Shown: positions 49,128-57,851, counted from the stretch's first letter. The stretch: DNA of 64,000 nucleotides from Friedmanniella luteola (GCF_900105065.1 NZ_LT629749.1:3100001-3164000), one strand, 5' to 3'. The notes: a model not told the origin generated them from the letters alone. Program-made: numbers and translations.

Positions 49128-52100
49128 TCACCCGGTGACGAGCGCACGGATGTCGTCGGCGGTCAGGCGGGCGCCGGCCAGCGCGTCCTCGCCGAGCACC
49201 GAGCTGAAGAGCGCGCCCTTGCGGGCCTTCAGCTCCATCACCTTCTCCTCGATCGTGTCCTTGGCGACCATCCGGTAGACCATCACCGTCTTGTCCTGCC
49301 CGATCCGGTGCGTGCGGTCCACGGCCTGCGCCTCCGCGGCCGGGTTCCACCACGGGTCCAGCAGGAAGCAGTAGTCGGCCTCGGTCAGGTTGAGCCCGAA
49401 ACCGCCCGCCTTGAGGCTGATCAGGAACACCGGCGCCTCCCCGCCGCGGAACCGCTGCACCGCCGCGTCGCGGTCCCGGGTGGCGCCGTCGAGGTAGGCG
49501 TAGGCCATCCCGGCGGCGTCGAGCCGCTCCCGCACCCGGGCGAGGAAGCTGGTGAACTGGCTGAACACCAGCGCCCGGTGCCCCTCGGCGACCAGCTGCT
49601 CGAGGTCGGCCACCAGCAGCTCGGTCTTGGCCGACGGCACGCCGGCGTGCTCCGGGTCGACCAGCGCGGGGTCCAGGCTGAGCTGCCGCAGCCGGGTCAG
49701 GGACCCCAGGATGGTGAAGCGGTTGGCCTCGACGTCCTCGAGCAGGCCGAGCACCTTCTGCCGCTCCCGCTGCAGGTGGGTCTGGTAGATCCGCAGGTGC
49801 TTCGGCTGCAGCACCACCTCGAGCACCTGCTCCTGCTTGGGCGGCAGCTCCGGCGCGACGCTCTCCTTCGTGCGGCGCAGCACCAGCGGCCGGATCCGCC
49901 GCCGGAGCTGGGCCAGCCTGTCCCGGTCCCCGGCGCGCTCGATCGGGCGCCGGTAGTAGGCGGTGAAGCGGTCGGGGTCGGGGAACAGCCCGGGTGCGGT
50001 GAGCGAGAGCAGGGCCCACAGGTCCATCAGCGTGTTCTCCAGCGGCGTGCCGGTGACCGCCACCGTGAAGGGCACGGCCACCCGCCGGGCACTCAGGTAG
50101 GTCTTGGAGCGGTGGTTCTTGACGAACTGCGCCTCGTCGAGCACCAGACCGGCCCACGGCTGGGCGGCCCACACCTCCTCGTCGATGCGCAGCAGGGCGT
50201 AGGAGGTGACGACGACGTCGGCCCCGGTCACCAGCGCCGCCAGCGACCGCTCGGCGCCGCCCCGGCCCCGGGTGCGCTTGGCCTCGGACTCCCCGACGAC
50301 GACCACCCGCAGGCCCGGGGTGAAGGTCGCCGCCTCGCGCGACCAGTTGGTCACGACGCTGGTGGGGGCGACCACGAGGAACGGCGGCCCCGGACCGCGC
50401 TCCCGCGCGTGGGCGACCAGGGCGAGGACCTGCAGCGTCTTGCCGAGCCCCATGTCGTCGGCCAGCACGCCGCCGAGCCCGTGCGCCTCCAGGTGGGCCA
50501 GCCACCGGAACCCCTCGCGCTGGTAGGGCCGCAGCTCCGCGCGCAGGCCCGCCGGATCGGCGACCGGTGCGACGTCGAGCACCCCCGCCAGCCCGCGGAC
50601 CGCCCGGGTCCAGCGGGTGGACGCCTCCAGCACCGAGCCCAGGCCCACCAGGTCCTGCCACAGGCTCGCCTGCGCCCGGCTGATGGTCAGGCCGGGGTCG
50701 TCGTCGTGCTCGTCCTCGGTGAGCGCCTTGGACTCCTCGATCAGGTCGCGGAGCCGGTGCAGCTCGGGCCGGTCGAGCGAGAAGTAGACCCCCGTCTCCA
50801 GGACGAGGAGCTCGTCGCCGCGGGTCAGCGCGGCGAACAGCTGCTCGAAGGGGACGGCCTCGCCCTCCAGGGTGACCTCGATGTGCAGGTCGAACCAGTC
50901 GGTGCTGCCGTCCCGCTCCCGCGTCGAGACGGCGACGGCCGGCTCGGCGTCGCTGCGCCGGTAGGCCACCACCTCCCCCTCCAGCTCGACGGCGACGCCC
51001 GCCTGCTCGAGCAGCGGCAGCACCCGGTCGACGAAGACGAGGGCGGCCGGCTCCTCCAGCTCGGCCCGCGCCGCCGGGCGGGGCGGCGCCGAGCCGGGCG
51101 CGGCCAGGACGGGCAGCTCGGCGTAGGGCAGCGGCAGCGCCTCCACCAGCGCGGCCTCCGCCACCGGGTCACGCAGCCCGGGCCGGCCGACCGGCTCGTC
51201 GAGGGCGTGCTCGCGGGCCCGGTCGCCGTGGCCGTAGCGCACCGACCAGGCGAGGGCGACCCGGTGCCCGGGCTGGAAGGCCACGCGCAGGGCCAGCCCG
51301 GGCACGACCCGCTCGGGCAGCGCGACCGAGCCGTCGGTGGAGCCGAGCCCGACCTTGTGCCCCAGCGGCGGCGCGAACTCGGCCAGGAACCGCTCCTCGT
51401 CCCGCGCGGGCACCATCAGCGGCCGGGCGTCGACGACGAGCTGGCGGAGCTCCCGGCTCAGCAGCGACTCCAGGCGGGACACGAGCAACCGCTCGGTGCC
51501 CTCGGCGTCGGTGGAGACGGTGAAGACGCCGTGCGCGGGCTCGCCGAGGACGCCGACCGAGGGCAGGTCCAGGCGGCGACCGGCGAGGACGACCCGGGGC
51601 CCGACCAGCAGGCCGGCGGCCCCGGCCCGGCGCACGTCGAGGGTGACCGAGGCCCGCTCGGTGGTGCGCAGCGGGCCCAGCAGCGGCTTGGCGGTGACCA
51701 GGTCGAGCTCGGCCGTCGCAGCCTGGTCGAGCAGGGCCCAGAAGGCGCTGGTGACGGTGCTCAGCGACAGCCACGGCGTCCGGGGCAGTGCGTAGCGGGC
51801 GCCGGCACCGGCGGCGGCGCGGAACTGCAGGAGCAGCTCGCGGTGCTCGGCCCGGTAGGAGCGCGCGACGAAGTCCAGGTCCTCCCAGGAGATGCCGCTG
51901 CGCACCCAGCCGCCGCTGCGCCCCTGCCGCACCGGCCGCATCCGCAGGTCCTGGCGGCCGGCGTAGCCGCGGTAGGCCGGGATCTTCTCGACCTCGAACT
52001 CGAGGCCCAGCGGCGCGGCGGTCTCCACCGGCTCCGGGTCGGGGGCGGCCAGCAGCCGCTCCAGGGCCACCTCCCACTCCGGACGGTCCACCTGCTCGCG

Positions 52101-52448
52101 CAGCTTGGTGCTGGTCCGGGCCACGACGAGCACGGCGGCGGCGTGCTTGCAGTCCAGCACCACGGGGCAGGTGCACTGGCCGCGGTAGACCGTCGTCGCG
52201 CCCGAGCGGGACGCCCCCAGGTGCACCGTGACCGCGTAGTCGTCGCGGTAGCTGCCACGGACGCGGCCCGAGACCGTCATCGCGTCCTCGTCCAGCTCGA
52301 CGTCGTGCACCCGGCCCGACCGGGCGTAGACGAGGGCGCGCGCGAAGGCCTCGCTGCCGACCATGGCGGTGATCGCCTGGTTCCCCAGCAGCGAGTCCCA
52401 GGAGGGCACGCTGCTCGGGACCGGCACGCCCGCGATGCTAGTCGGCAC
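49128..52448 (-). CDS. SWIM zinc-finger SNF2-family DEAD/DEAH helicase
   Basis: About 1106 residues. The N-terminal SWIM zinc finger is CTCPVVLDCKH (CxCxnCxH). A long middle region precedes the SNF2 ATPase, with Walker A in LADDMGLGKTLQ, LDEAQFVKN (motif II), TGTPLENTL (III) and the C-terminal lobe LVFSQFTSFLARV plus RTHRIGQDKTVMVY (VI). It remodels or translocates on DNA or protein-DNA complexes, perhaps in repair or RNA-polymerase recycling. GTG starts at 52448, 52427 and 52409 are all possible. It is divergent from the repeat-protein gene. Confidence 0.92.
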   Translation of the reverse strand: MPTSIAGVPVPSSVPSWDSLLGNQAITAMVGSEAFARALVYARSGRVHDVELDEDAMTVSGRVRGSYRDDYAVTVHLGASRSGATTVYRGQCTCPVVLDCKHAAAVLVVARTSTKLREQVDRPEWEVALERLLAAPDPEPVETAAPLGLEFEVEKIPAYRGYAGRQDLRMRPVRQGRSGGWVRSGISWEDLDFVARSYRAEHRELLLQFRAAAGAGARYALPRTPWLSLSTVTSAFWALLDQAATAELDLVTAKPLLGPLRTTERASVTLDVRRAGAAGLLVGPRVVLAGRRLDLPSVGVLGEPAHGVFTVSTDAEGTERLLVSRLESLLSRELRQLVVDARPLMVPARDEERFLAEFAPPLGHKVGLGSTDGSVALPERVVPGLALRVAFQPGHRVALAWSVRYGHGDRAREHALDEPVGRPGLRDPVAEAALVEALPLPYAELPVLAAPGSAPPRPAARAELEEPAALVFVDRVLPLLEQAGVAVELEGEVVAYRRSDAEPAVAVSTRERDGSTDWFDLHIEVTLEGEAVPFEQLFAALTRGDELLVLETGVYFSLDRPELHRLRDLIEESKALTEDEHDDDPGLTISRAQASLWQDLVGLGSVLEASTRWTRAVRGLAGVLDVAPVADPAGLRAELRPYQREGFRWLAHLEAHGLGGVLADDMGLGKTLQVLALVAHARERGPGPPFLVVAPTSVVTNWSREAATFTPGLRVVVVGESEAKRTRGRGGAERSLAALVTGADVVVTSYALLRIDEEVWAAQPWAGLVLDEAQFVKNHRSKTYLSARRVAVPFTVAVTGTPLENTLMDLWALLSLTAPGLFPDPDRFTAYYRRPIERAGDRDRLAQLRRRIRPLVLRRTKESVAPELPPKQEQVLEVVLQPKHLRIYQTHLQRERQKVLGLLEDVEANRFTILGSLTRLRQLSLDPALVDPEHAGVPSAKTELLVADLEQLVAEGHRALVFSQFTSFLARVRERLDAAGMAYAYLDGATRDRDAAVQRFRGGEAPVFLISLKAGGFGLNLTEADYCFLLDPWWNPAAEAQAVDRTHRIGQDKTVMVYRMVAKDTIEEKVMELKARKGALFSSVLGEDALAGARLTADDIRALVTG

Positions 52449-52593
52449 CCCTGACACCGGCCGGGGGCCGCGGAGCCCCCGGACCCCGGCGGGGGCGCGG
52501 TTGGCGGCGGGTGCGACAGTGGTGCCGGAGCGCCCCCGAACGGCGCCCGAGACCCCACCCGCACCCCGGCGGGGGGAACGAGACGGAGGATCG

Positions 52594-52956
52594 ATGAGCG
52601 AATCGACGCAGGGTCCGAGCCAGGGCGCGGCGGACCTCGAGGGACCGGCCGACGGCGGCGCTGACGGCATCACCGGCATCCAGGACGGCGGCGCGGACGG
52701 CGGCGCCGACAGCGGAGCCGAGGGTCCCGCGGACGGCGGCGCCGAGGGCACCGCGGGCGTGCAGGACGGCGGTGCTGACGGCGGTGCCGAGGGTCCGGCC
52801 GACGGCGGCGCGGACGGCACCCCGGGCGTCTCCGACGGTGGAGCCGACGGCGGCGCGGACGGCGGCGCCGACGGTGGCGCCGAGGGTCCGGCCGACGGCG
52901 GCGCGGACGGCACCCCGGGCGTCTCCGACGGTGGAGCCGACGGCGACGCGCACTGA
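52594..52956 (+). CDS. Acidic Asp/Gly/Ala repeat protein, possible hydroxylase substrate
   Basis: 120 residues with a perfect GGAGG 4 bases before the ATG. After MSESTQGPSQ the protein consists of units (DGGA)n-EGPADGGADGTPGVS repeated about 3.5 times, with two to four DGGA modules each. There is no Lys, Arg, Cys or aromatic residue, so it is strongly acidic and probably unstructured. It has no signal peptide. Immediately downstream lie two perfect hairpins, a JmjC hydroxylase and a ferredoxin-like gene. That suggests it is the enzyme's substrate or a metal/calcium-binding polypeptide (inference). The repetitive DNA argues for unequal expansion of the module. Confidence 0.75.
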   Translation: MSESTQGPSQGAADLEGPADGGADGITGIQDGGADGGADSGAEGPADGGAEGTAGVQDGGADGGAEGPADGGADGTPGVSDGGADGGADGGADGGAEGPADGGADGTPGVSDGGADGDAH

Positions 52957-52991
52957 GCGCTGGGCCTTCCTTGAACCACACCACCTCCTCC

Positions 52992-53024
52992 GTCGACGCC
53001 CGGGCCGCGGGCCCGGGCGTCGAC
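52992..53024 (+). terminator. Perfect 15-bp hairpin between repeat gene and JmjC gene
   Basis: GTCGACGCCCGGGCC (52992-53006) and its exact complement (53010-53024) surround a 3-base loop. It begins 35 bases after the repeat-gene stop. It could stabilise the upstream mRNA or partially stop transcription, lowering the enzyme-to-substrate ratio. Confidence 0.7.
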
Positions 53025-53052
53025 AGCGGTGCGGGCGGACCGGACGGGGCGG

Positions 53053-53086
53053 ACCGCACGCCCGGCGCGCGCGCCGGGCGTGCGGT
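53053..53086 (+). terminator. Perfect 16-bp hairpin ending at the JmjC start codon
   Basis: ACCGCACGCCCGGCGC (53053-53068) and its exact complement (53071-53086) flank a 2-base loop. The right arm covers the first two bases of the GTG at 53085, so translation initiation of the hydroxylase would be occluded when folded. Confidence 0.7.
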
Positions 53087-54272
53087 GCTCCCCCGGCTGG
53101 TCGCCCTCGACGCGGAGACCTTCGCGCGGGAGCACTGGGGCCGCCGGGCGCTGCTGTCCACCGCCGCCGAGCTGCCGCAGGACTTCAGCGACCTGCTGAG
53201 CGCCGACGCCGTGGACGAGCTGGTCTCCGAGCGGGGCCTGCGCACCCCGTTCCTGCGGGTGGCCAAGAACGGCACGACGCTGGCCGAGCGCTCCTTCACC
53301 GCCCCGGGCGGGGTCGGCGCGGGCGTCGCCGACCAGGTCAGCGACGACAAGCTGGTGGACCTGTTCGCCGACGGCTCGACGATGGTGCTGCAGGCGCTGC
53401 ACCGGGTCTGGCCGCCGGTCCTCGCGTTCTGCCAGCAGCTGGCGGGCGAGCTGGGCCACCCCGTGCAGGCCAACGCCTACGTCACGCCGCCGCAGAACCA
53501 GGGGTTCAGCAACCACTACGACGTCCACGACGTGTTCGTGCTGCAGATCGAGGGCGAGAAGCGCTGGCAGATCCACGCGCCCGTCCTGGAGTCGCCGCTG
53601 CGCGACCAGCCCTGGAGCGACCGGAAGGCGGCCGTCGCCGCCCGGGCCGCCGAGGAGCCGCTCCTCGAGGCGGTGCTCCGCCCGGGTGACTGCCTGTACC
53701 TGCCGCGCGGCTTCCTGCACGCGGCGACCGCCCTGGGCGGGGTCAGCACCCACCTGACCATCGGCGTGCACAGCTGGACCCGCTACGCGCTCGCCGAGCA
53801 GCTGCTGCAGCAGGCACTCCGCACGGTGGCCAGCGACCCAGCCGTCCGCGGCTCGCTGCCCCTGGGGGTCGACCTCGGCCGGCCCGACGACCTGGCCGAC
53901 GACGTCGACGCGGTCCGGGCCGCCCTGGTGGCGGCGCTGGGCTCGGCCGACCTGGAGCGGCTCTCCGACGTCCTGCACGGCAGCGCCCGGGCCAGCCAGC
54001 GGGCCGCGCCCGTCGGCCCGCTGCGCCAGCTGCGGACCGCCGAGCACCTGCAGCCCGGCACCGTGCTGGTGCTGCGCGCCCACCTCACCGCCCGGCTGGT
54101 GGCCCGCGGCACCGGCGGCGTGGTCCGGAGCCGGGCCGCCGACCTCGTCGTCGACGCGGTCGACCTGCCCGCCGTCCGCCGGCTGCTGGAGACCGGGAGC
54201 GCCACGGCCGCGGAGCTCGGCGACGAGCTGGCCCGGCGGCTGGTGCTCGGCGGGCTGGTCGTCGCCGGGTGA
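53085..54272 (+). CDS. JmjC (cupin_4) 2-oxoglutarate/Fe(II) protein hydroxylase
   Basis: 395 residues in the ROX/NO66/MINA-like cupin_4 family, which hydroxylates protein residues using Fe(II), 2-oxoglutarate and O2. The N-terminus RLVALDAETFAREHWGRRALL and core GFSNHYDVHDVFVLQIEGEKRW are characteristic. Metal ligands are His144, Asp146 and the distal His212 in GFLHAATAL. A C-terminal winged-helix-like region follows. GTG at 53085 gives a family-like start; a TTG at 52971 would add 38 low-complexity residues read through the two hairpins. Its stop overlaps the ferredoxin-like gene (GTGA). Ribosomal proteins are known substrates of relatives, but the adjacent Asp-rich repeat protein is an alternative. 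Confidence 0.88.
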   Translation: MLPRLVALDAETFAREHWGRRALLSTAAELPQDFSDLLSADAVDELVSERGLRTPFLRVAKNGTTLAERSFTAPGGVGAGVADQVSDDKLVDLFADGSTMVLQALHRVWPPVLAFCQQLAGELGHPVQANAYVTPPQNQGFSNHYDVHDVFVLQIEGEKRWQIHAPVLESPLRDQPWSDRKAAVAARAAEEPLLEAVLRPGDCLYLPRGFLHAATALGGVSTHLTIGVHSWTRYALAEQLLQQALRTVASDPAVRGSLPLGVDLGRPDDLADDVDAVRAALVAALGSADLERLSDVLHGSARASQRAAPVGPLRQLRTAEHLQPGTVLVLRAHLTARLVARGTGGVVRSRAADLVVDAVDLPAVRRLLETGSATAAELGDELARRLVLGGLVVAG

Positions 54273-55198
54273 GCCTGCCCGCTCCGACGGGCGGGCCGGT
54301 CGTCCCGCCGCGCTGCGCGGACGCGGCCGACCAGCGGGGTGACCCGGTGGTCGGGACCGCCCCGCCCGCCCGGCGCTGGCTGCTGCTGGAGCACCCCGGA
54401 CCGTGGCGGGTCGACGCGGTGGCGGGCTCGGGGATCGACCCCGGCGTGCTGGGTCCGCTGACCGCGGCCGCCGCCCGGACGGCGACGCGCGTCCTGCTCA
54501 TCCGCCGACCCGGCCGCACCGCGGTGCCGGACGGGCGGACCTGGCTGCTCACCGGTCCCACCACCGGGACCGTCGAGGGCCGCTGGCGCTCCGACGCCGA
54601 GCTGGCGGGCGCGCTCGCCGCGCTGGCGGCGCCCGACCCGGACCCGGCCCTGACCGGTCCGTCGGCTCCTGTGGTGCTGGTCTGCGCGCACGGCGTGCAC
54701 GACACGTGCTGCGCGGTGCGGGGCCGGCCGGTGGCGGCGGCGCTGGCCGAGGTCCACCCCGGTCAGGTCTGGGAGTGCAGCCACGTCGGCGGCGACCGCT
54801 TCGCCCCCAACGTCGTCGTGCTCCCCGACGGCTACTACTACGGGGGCCTGACCGCGACCACCGCCGTCGCCACCGTGGCCGCGCACCAGGCGGGCCGGGT
54901 GCAGACCGAGCACCTGCGGGGGATGTCGCGCTTCACGCCGCCGCAGCAGGCCGCCGTCGTGGCCGCGCACGCCGCCTACGGGCCGCTCGCCGCGGGCGCG
55001 GTGGTGGTCACGGGTTCGCAGACCCAGGGGCCGGCCGGTGCCGCCGGGTCGCGCACCGTCGTCGACCTACGGGTGGCGGGGCTGCCCGGCGCCCTCCGGG
55101 CGGAGGTGCTCGCCGTGCGTCGGCCGCCGGCCCGGCTCACCTGCCGGGCCGCCCGGGACACCCCGGCCACCGCGTACCGGGTGGAGCGGCTCGGCTGA
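54269..55198 (+). CDS. Sucrase/ferredoxin-like (thioredoxin-fold [2Fe-2S]) protein
   Basis: 309 residues of the sucrase/ferredoxin-like family. The Cys/His cluster is VCAHGVHDTCCAVRG followed by WECSHVGGDRFAPNVVVLPDGYYYG, typical of its thioredoxin-like [2Fe-2S] domain. It starts by a 4-base overlap with the JmjC gene. It may supply electrons that keep the hydroxylase iron reduced, or act in redox balance (inference). The enzymatic name sucrase is historical and not implied. Confidence 0.85.
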   Translation: MSLPAPTGGPVVPPRCADAADQRGDPVVGTAPPARRWLLLEHPGPWRVDAVAGSGIDPGVLGPLTAAAARTATRVLLIRRPGRTAVPDGRTWLLTGPTTGTVEGRWRSDAELAGALAALAAPDPDPALTGPSAPVVLVCAHGVHDTCCAVRGRPVAAALAEVHPGQVWECSHVGGDRFAPNVVVLPDGYYYGGLTATTAVATVAAHQAGRVQTEHLRGMSRFTPPQQAAVVAAHAAYGPLAAGAVVVTGSQTQGPAGAAGSRTVVDLRVAGLPGALRAEVLAVRRPPARLTCRAARDTPATAYRVERLG

Positions 55199-55220
55199 GC
55201 CGACCACCCGGCCCGGAGGC

Positions 55221-56516
55221 TCAGACCGGCGCGGCCTCCAGGCCCAGGCCGCGTCGGCCGATCGCGTTGAGGTCCTCGACCGCGAACCGGTCGGGCCACT
55301 CCGCCTCGTAGTCCTCGACGGGGAAGTCACCCGGGCTCCGGCCGGCCAGGAAGGCCTCGCGGACCCCCGCCACGTAGGCCTCGTTCTTGGCGCACCGCGG
55401 GGCGGCCGGGATGTACATGACGTTGCCCCAGCCCTGCTGGTCGGTGACCGGCGCGACCGCGTGGATCATGTCGCAGTGCCACCAGACCGAGTCGCCCGGC
55501 CGCACGTCGGGGATGCCCGACAGGCCCTCGAGCAGCAGGGGGTGCCACTTCTCGTTGACCGGGAACGTCCGGTTCGGCTGCACGCCGCACATCTCGTCCT
55601 CGGGCACGTCGTCGAGCAGCGGCCGGAGCATCAGGTAGGCCATCGCCTTCGGGATCGGCACCGTGTGCAGGACGCCCTGGTCGTGGTCCATCTCGCTGAG
55701 CGCCGTCCAGCCCTGGAAGGTGCGGAACGCCGAGCACATCGTCGAGCCCGGGTACTGCACCGCCTCCGTGCGGTAGGCCGCGTCCCAGGGGTCGTAGGCG
55801 GCGACATCACCCGAGAACAGGTGCCGGAAGTGCCGCTGGTAGCCCTCGGACATCCAGAGGTCGAGCGTCCCGGGGTCGAGGTGGGTGCCCAGCCCGCCCG
55901 AGTTCGTGCCCGGCGGGCGGCGCCGGATCCGGTCGGGGTACATGGTGTCGACGTCGGGGTCGAACCAGACCTGCCCCTCGGACTCGTGGGTCCAGCGGGC
56001 GTTGAGGAAGGACTGCACCGTGGCCATCCGCGGGGACTGCCGCGCCTCCATCTGCGAGCGCGACCAGTAGATGGGGTAGATCTCGGGCTTGGACATCGAC
56101 AACGTGCCGAAGAAGTCGTCGGCCGGGCCGGTGTAGTGGTCGAAGAAGTGGTTGCCGTCGACGTAGTCGACCGCCGCCCGGTCCCAGTCCTCCGCCTGGG
56201 CCCGCGGGAAGTGGCCGCGGACGACCGCACAACCGCGCCGGGCCAGCTGGGCCAGCTGCGCCTCGCTGACCGTGCCCGCCTCGATGTCGGCGTAGTCGAT
56301 CTCCGGCCACACCTCCTCACCGCGGGCCTTCGTCGCCGCGATGTCGGCGACCTCGGCGCGGATGTGCTCCTCCACCTCGGCGAAGACGTCCGCGACGTTG
56401 CGCCCGGACGCCTCGATCCGGGCCCGCAGGGCGCGCTTGATCGCCACCGTCGCGGCGGGGATGTCCTCGGGGATGGTCTCCCAGTGCGGCAGACCCGTCG
56501 GGGTGTCGGTGCTCAT
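55221..56516 (-). CDS. DUF1479 (YbiU-like) Fe(II)/2-oxoglutarate dioxygenase-fold protein
   Basis: 431 residues of DUF1479. The iron motif HxD is in GTHLDPGTLDLWMS and the distal His in WWHCDMIHAVAP; DQGVLHTVPIPKAMAYLMLRPLL is family typical. It presumably oxidises a small molecule. ATG at 56516 follows GGAGG. It is divergent from a ROK regulator gene, and the palindrome TAAGGACTCCTTA lies 21 bases before its start, so it is probably repressed by that regulator. Confidence 0.88.
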   Translation of the reverse strand: MSTDTPTGLPHWETIPEDIPAATVAIKRALRARIEASGRNVADVFAEVEEHIRAEVADIAATKARGEEVWPEIDYADIEAGTVSEAQLAQLARRGCAVVRGHFPRAQAEDWDRAAVDYVDGNHFFDHYTGPADDFFGTLSMSKPEIYPIYWSRSQMEARQSPRMATVQSFLNARWTHESEGQVWFDPDVDTMYPDRIRRRPPGTNSGGLGTHLDPGTLDLWMSEGYQRHFRHLFSGDVAAYDPWDAAYRTEAVQYPGSTMCSAFRTFQGWTALSEMDHDQGVLHTVPIPKAMAYLMLRPLLDDVPEDEMCGVQPNRTFPVNEKWHPLLLEGLSGIPDVRPGDSVWWHCDMIHAVAPVTDQQGWGNVMYIPAAPRCAKNEAYVAGVREAFLAGRSPGDFPVEDYEAEWPDRFAVEDLNAIGRRGLGLEAAPV

Positions 56517-56536
56517 CGTCGAACCTCCAGTATTGG

Positions 56537-56549
56537 TAAGGACTCCTTA
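56537..56549. promoter_or_regulatory. ROK-regulator operator, TAAGGACTCCTTA
   Basis: A perfect 13-base palindrome with a central C in the divergent promoter region of the DUF1479 and ROK genes. A second near-copy, AAGGACTCCT, lies at 56594-56603, 56 bases away. The AT-rich palindrome stands out in this GC-rich gap and resembles operators of ROK repressors. Confidence 0.65.
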
Positions 56550-56593
56550 TTGGAGTGTGAGACGGACTTTACCGCCAGCCCGACCGTTTCCGC

Positions 56594-56603
56594 AAGGACT
56601 CCT
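56594..56603. promoter_or_regulatory. Second operator half-site, AAGGACTCCT
   Basis: It repeats the core of the palindrome at 56537-56549 closer to the ROK gene start (56658) and could give looping or autoregulation. Confidence 0.5.
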
Positions 56604-56657
56604 GACCACTAAGGTCGAGCGAGGACGGGAGAGGTCGACGACGCTGGAGGAGGGCCG

Positions 56658-57851
56658 GTGACGCTGGAGGAGGGCCGGCAGCTGCCGCGGCTCGCGCTGC
56701 TCCGCGAGCTGACGGACCAGCACGTGCTGGCCCGGCTGCTGGACGGCGGGGCGCTCACCCGCGCCGAGCTGGCCACCCGGACGGGGATCTCCAAGCCGAC
56801 CATCTCCGAGAGCGTGCGCCGGCTGGTCGAGGGCGGGCTGCTCGAGGAGTCCGGGCAGCAGACGGGCAAGCGCGGGCCCAGCGGCACCTTCTACCGGGTG
56901 CGGCGCGACGCCGCCACGGCGCTGGCCGTCTCGGTGGGCCCGGACGGCGTCCAGGTGGAGAGCTACGACGTGACGGGCCGGCCGACCGGCCGGCTCCGGC
57001 ACGCCGTGGCGGTGCCCACGGACGCCGAGCACCTCGGCCCCCTGCTGGGCCACACCGTCCGAGCGGCCGTGGCCGCGGCCACCGGGCCGGTGCGGACCGT
57101 CTCCGTCAGCGTGGCGGGCCCGGTCGACCAGGCCACCGGCCGGCTGGTGGCCCTGCCGGACTCCCCCTTCGTGCTGGGCGAGCTGGCGCCACGGGAGCTG
57201 CTGGCCCCGCTGCTCGACGTCGCGCCCCGGATCGACAACGACGTGAACTGGGCCGCCCTCGCCGAGCACGCCGAGGGTGCGGCCCGCGACCTCGACGAGT
57301 TCTTCTTCGTCTACCTCGGCCCCGGGATCGGCGCGGCCTCGGTGAGCGGGGGTGCGGTCCGGCACGGCGCGGGGGGTCTGGCCGGGGAGCTGGCGCACGT
57401 GCTGACCGTCGGCCCCGACGGGCGCGGCGTGCGGCTGGTCGCCGCCCTGGCGGCGCAGGGTCTGCTGCTCCCCGGGTCACCCGCGCTGGACGTGGAGCGC
57501 GTGCTGGCCGTGCTGGCCTCCCGGTCGGCGCCGGACCGGGAGGCGGGCGACCAGCTGGCCCGGGCGGTGGCCGGCGCGCTGGCCTCGGTCACGGCGCTGC
57601 TGAACCCGCGCGCCGTCGTGCTCGGCGGCCCGTGGGGCGGCGCTGACGGCTTCTCCTCGCGGGTGCGCGCCGCCCTCGCCGGGCTGGCTGCGGTCCCGAC
57701 CGAGCTGCGCACGTCCACCCTCGGTGCGGACGCGGCGCTGTCCGGGGCCCGCATCGACGCCGTGCGCCGGATGCAGGCCGCACTCGGAGGGGTGCCCGGG
57801 ACCCGACACCTCCCGGAACGGGAGAACGGGCCGTCCGGCGTCCCCGCCTGA
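56658..57851 (+). CDS. ROK-family transcriptional regulator without the zinc motif
   Basis: 397 residues. The N-terminal winged helix reads ALTRAELATRTGISKPTISESVRRLVEGGLL. The C-terminal ROK sugar-kinase fold has [32 protein letters not shown], with the expected Glu-x-x-His. The usual CxCGxxGCxE zinc motif just after is absent (GPDGRGVRLVAALAAQG), so the protein is probably a regulator with altered ligand response rather than a kinase. Palindromic sites lie upstream. Likely targets are itself and the divergent DUF1479 gene. Confidence 0.88.
   Translation: MTLEEGRQLPRLALLRELTDQHVLARLLDGGALTRAELATRTGISKPTISESVRRLVEGGLLEESGQQTGKRGPSGTFYRVRRDAATALAVSVGPDGVQVESYDVTGRPTGRLRHAVAVPTDAEHLGPLLGHTVRAAVAAATGPVRTVSVSVAGPVDQATGRLVALPDSPFVLGELAPRELLAPLLDVAPRIDNDVNWAALAEHAEGAARDLDEFFFVYLGPGIGAASVSGGAVRHGAGGLAGELAHVLTVGPDGRGVRLVAALAAQGLLLPGSPALDVERVLAVLASRSAPDREAGDQLARAVAGALASVTALLNPRAVVLGGPWGGADGFSSRVRAALAGLAAVPTELRTSTLGADAALSGARIDAVRRMQAALGGVPGTRHLPERENGPSGVPA

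Noticed and set aside
49100-52460. A very long open frame on the plus strand opposite the SNF2 helicase gene
   Set aside because: It is a shadow of the real gene in GC-rich DNA. Its product is Arg/Gly/Leu/Gln-rich with no domain, while the minus strand has complete helicase motifs. The same applies to long frames opposite lepA, comEC, leuS and glnD.
52677-52950. CRISPR-like or satellite repeat in the Asp/Gly/Ala region
   Set aside because: Repeats are in-frame codon repeats of one protein with variable length and no spacers of constant size.
52971-53084. Extended N-terminus of the JmjC protein from TTG 52971
   Set aside because: It is encoded almost wholly by two perfect hairpins, is low-complexity and lacks a clear ribosome site. 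The family N-terminus begins right at the GTG 53085. It is not fully excluded.
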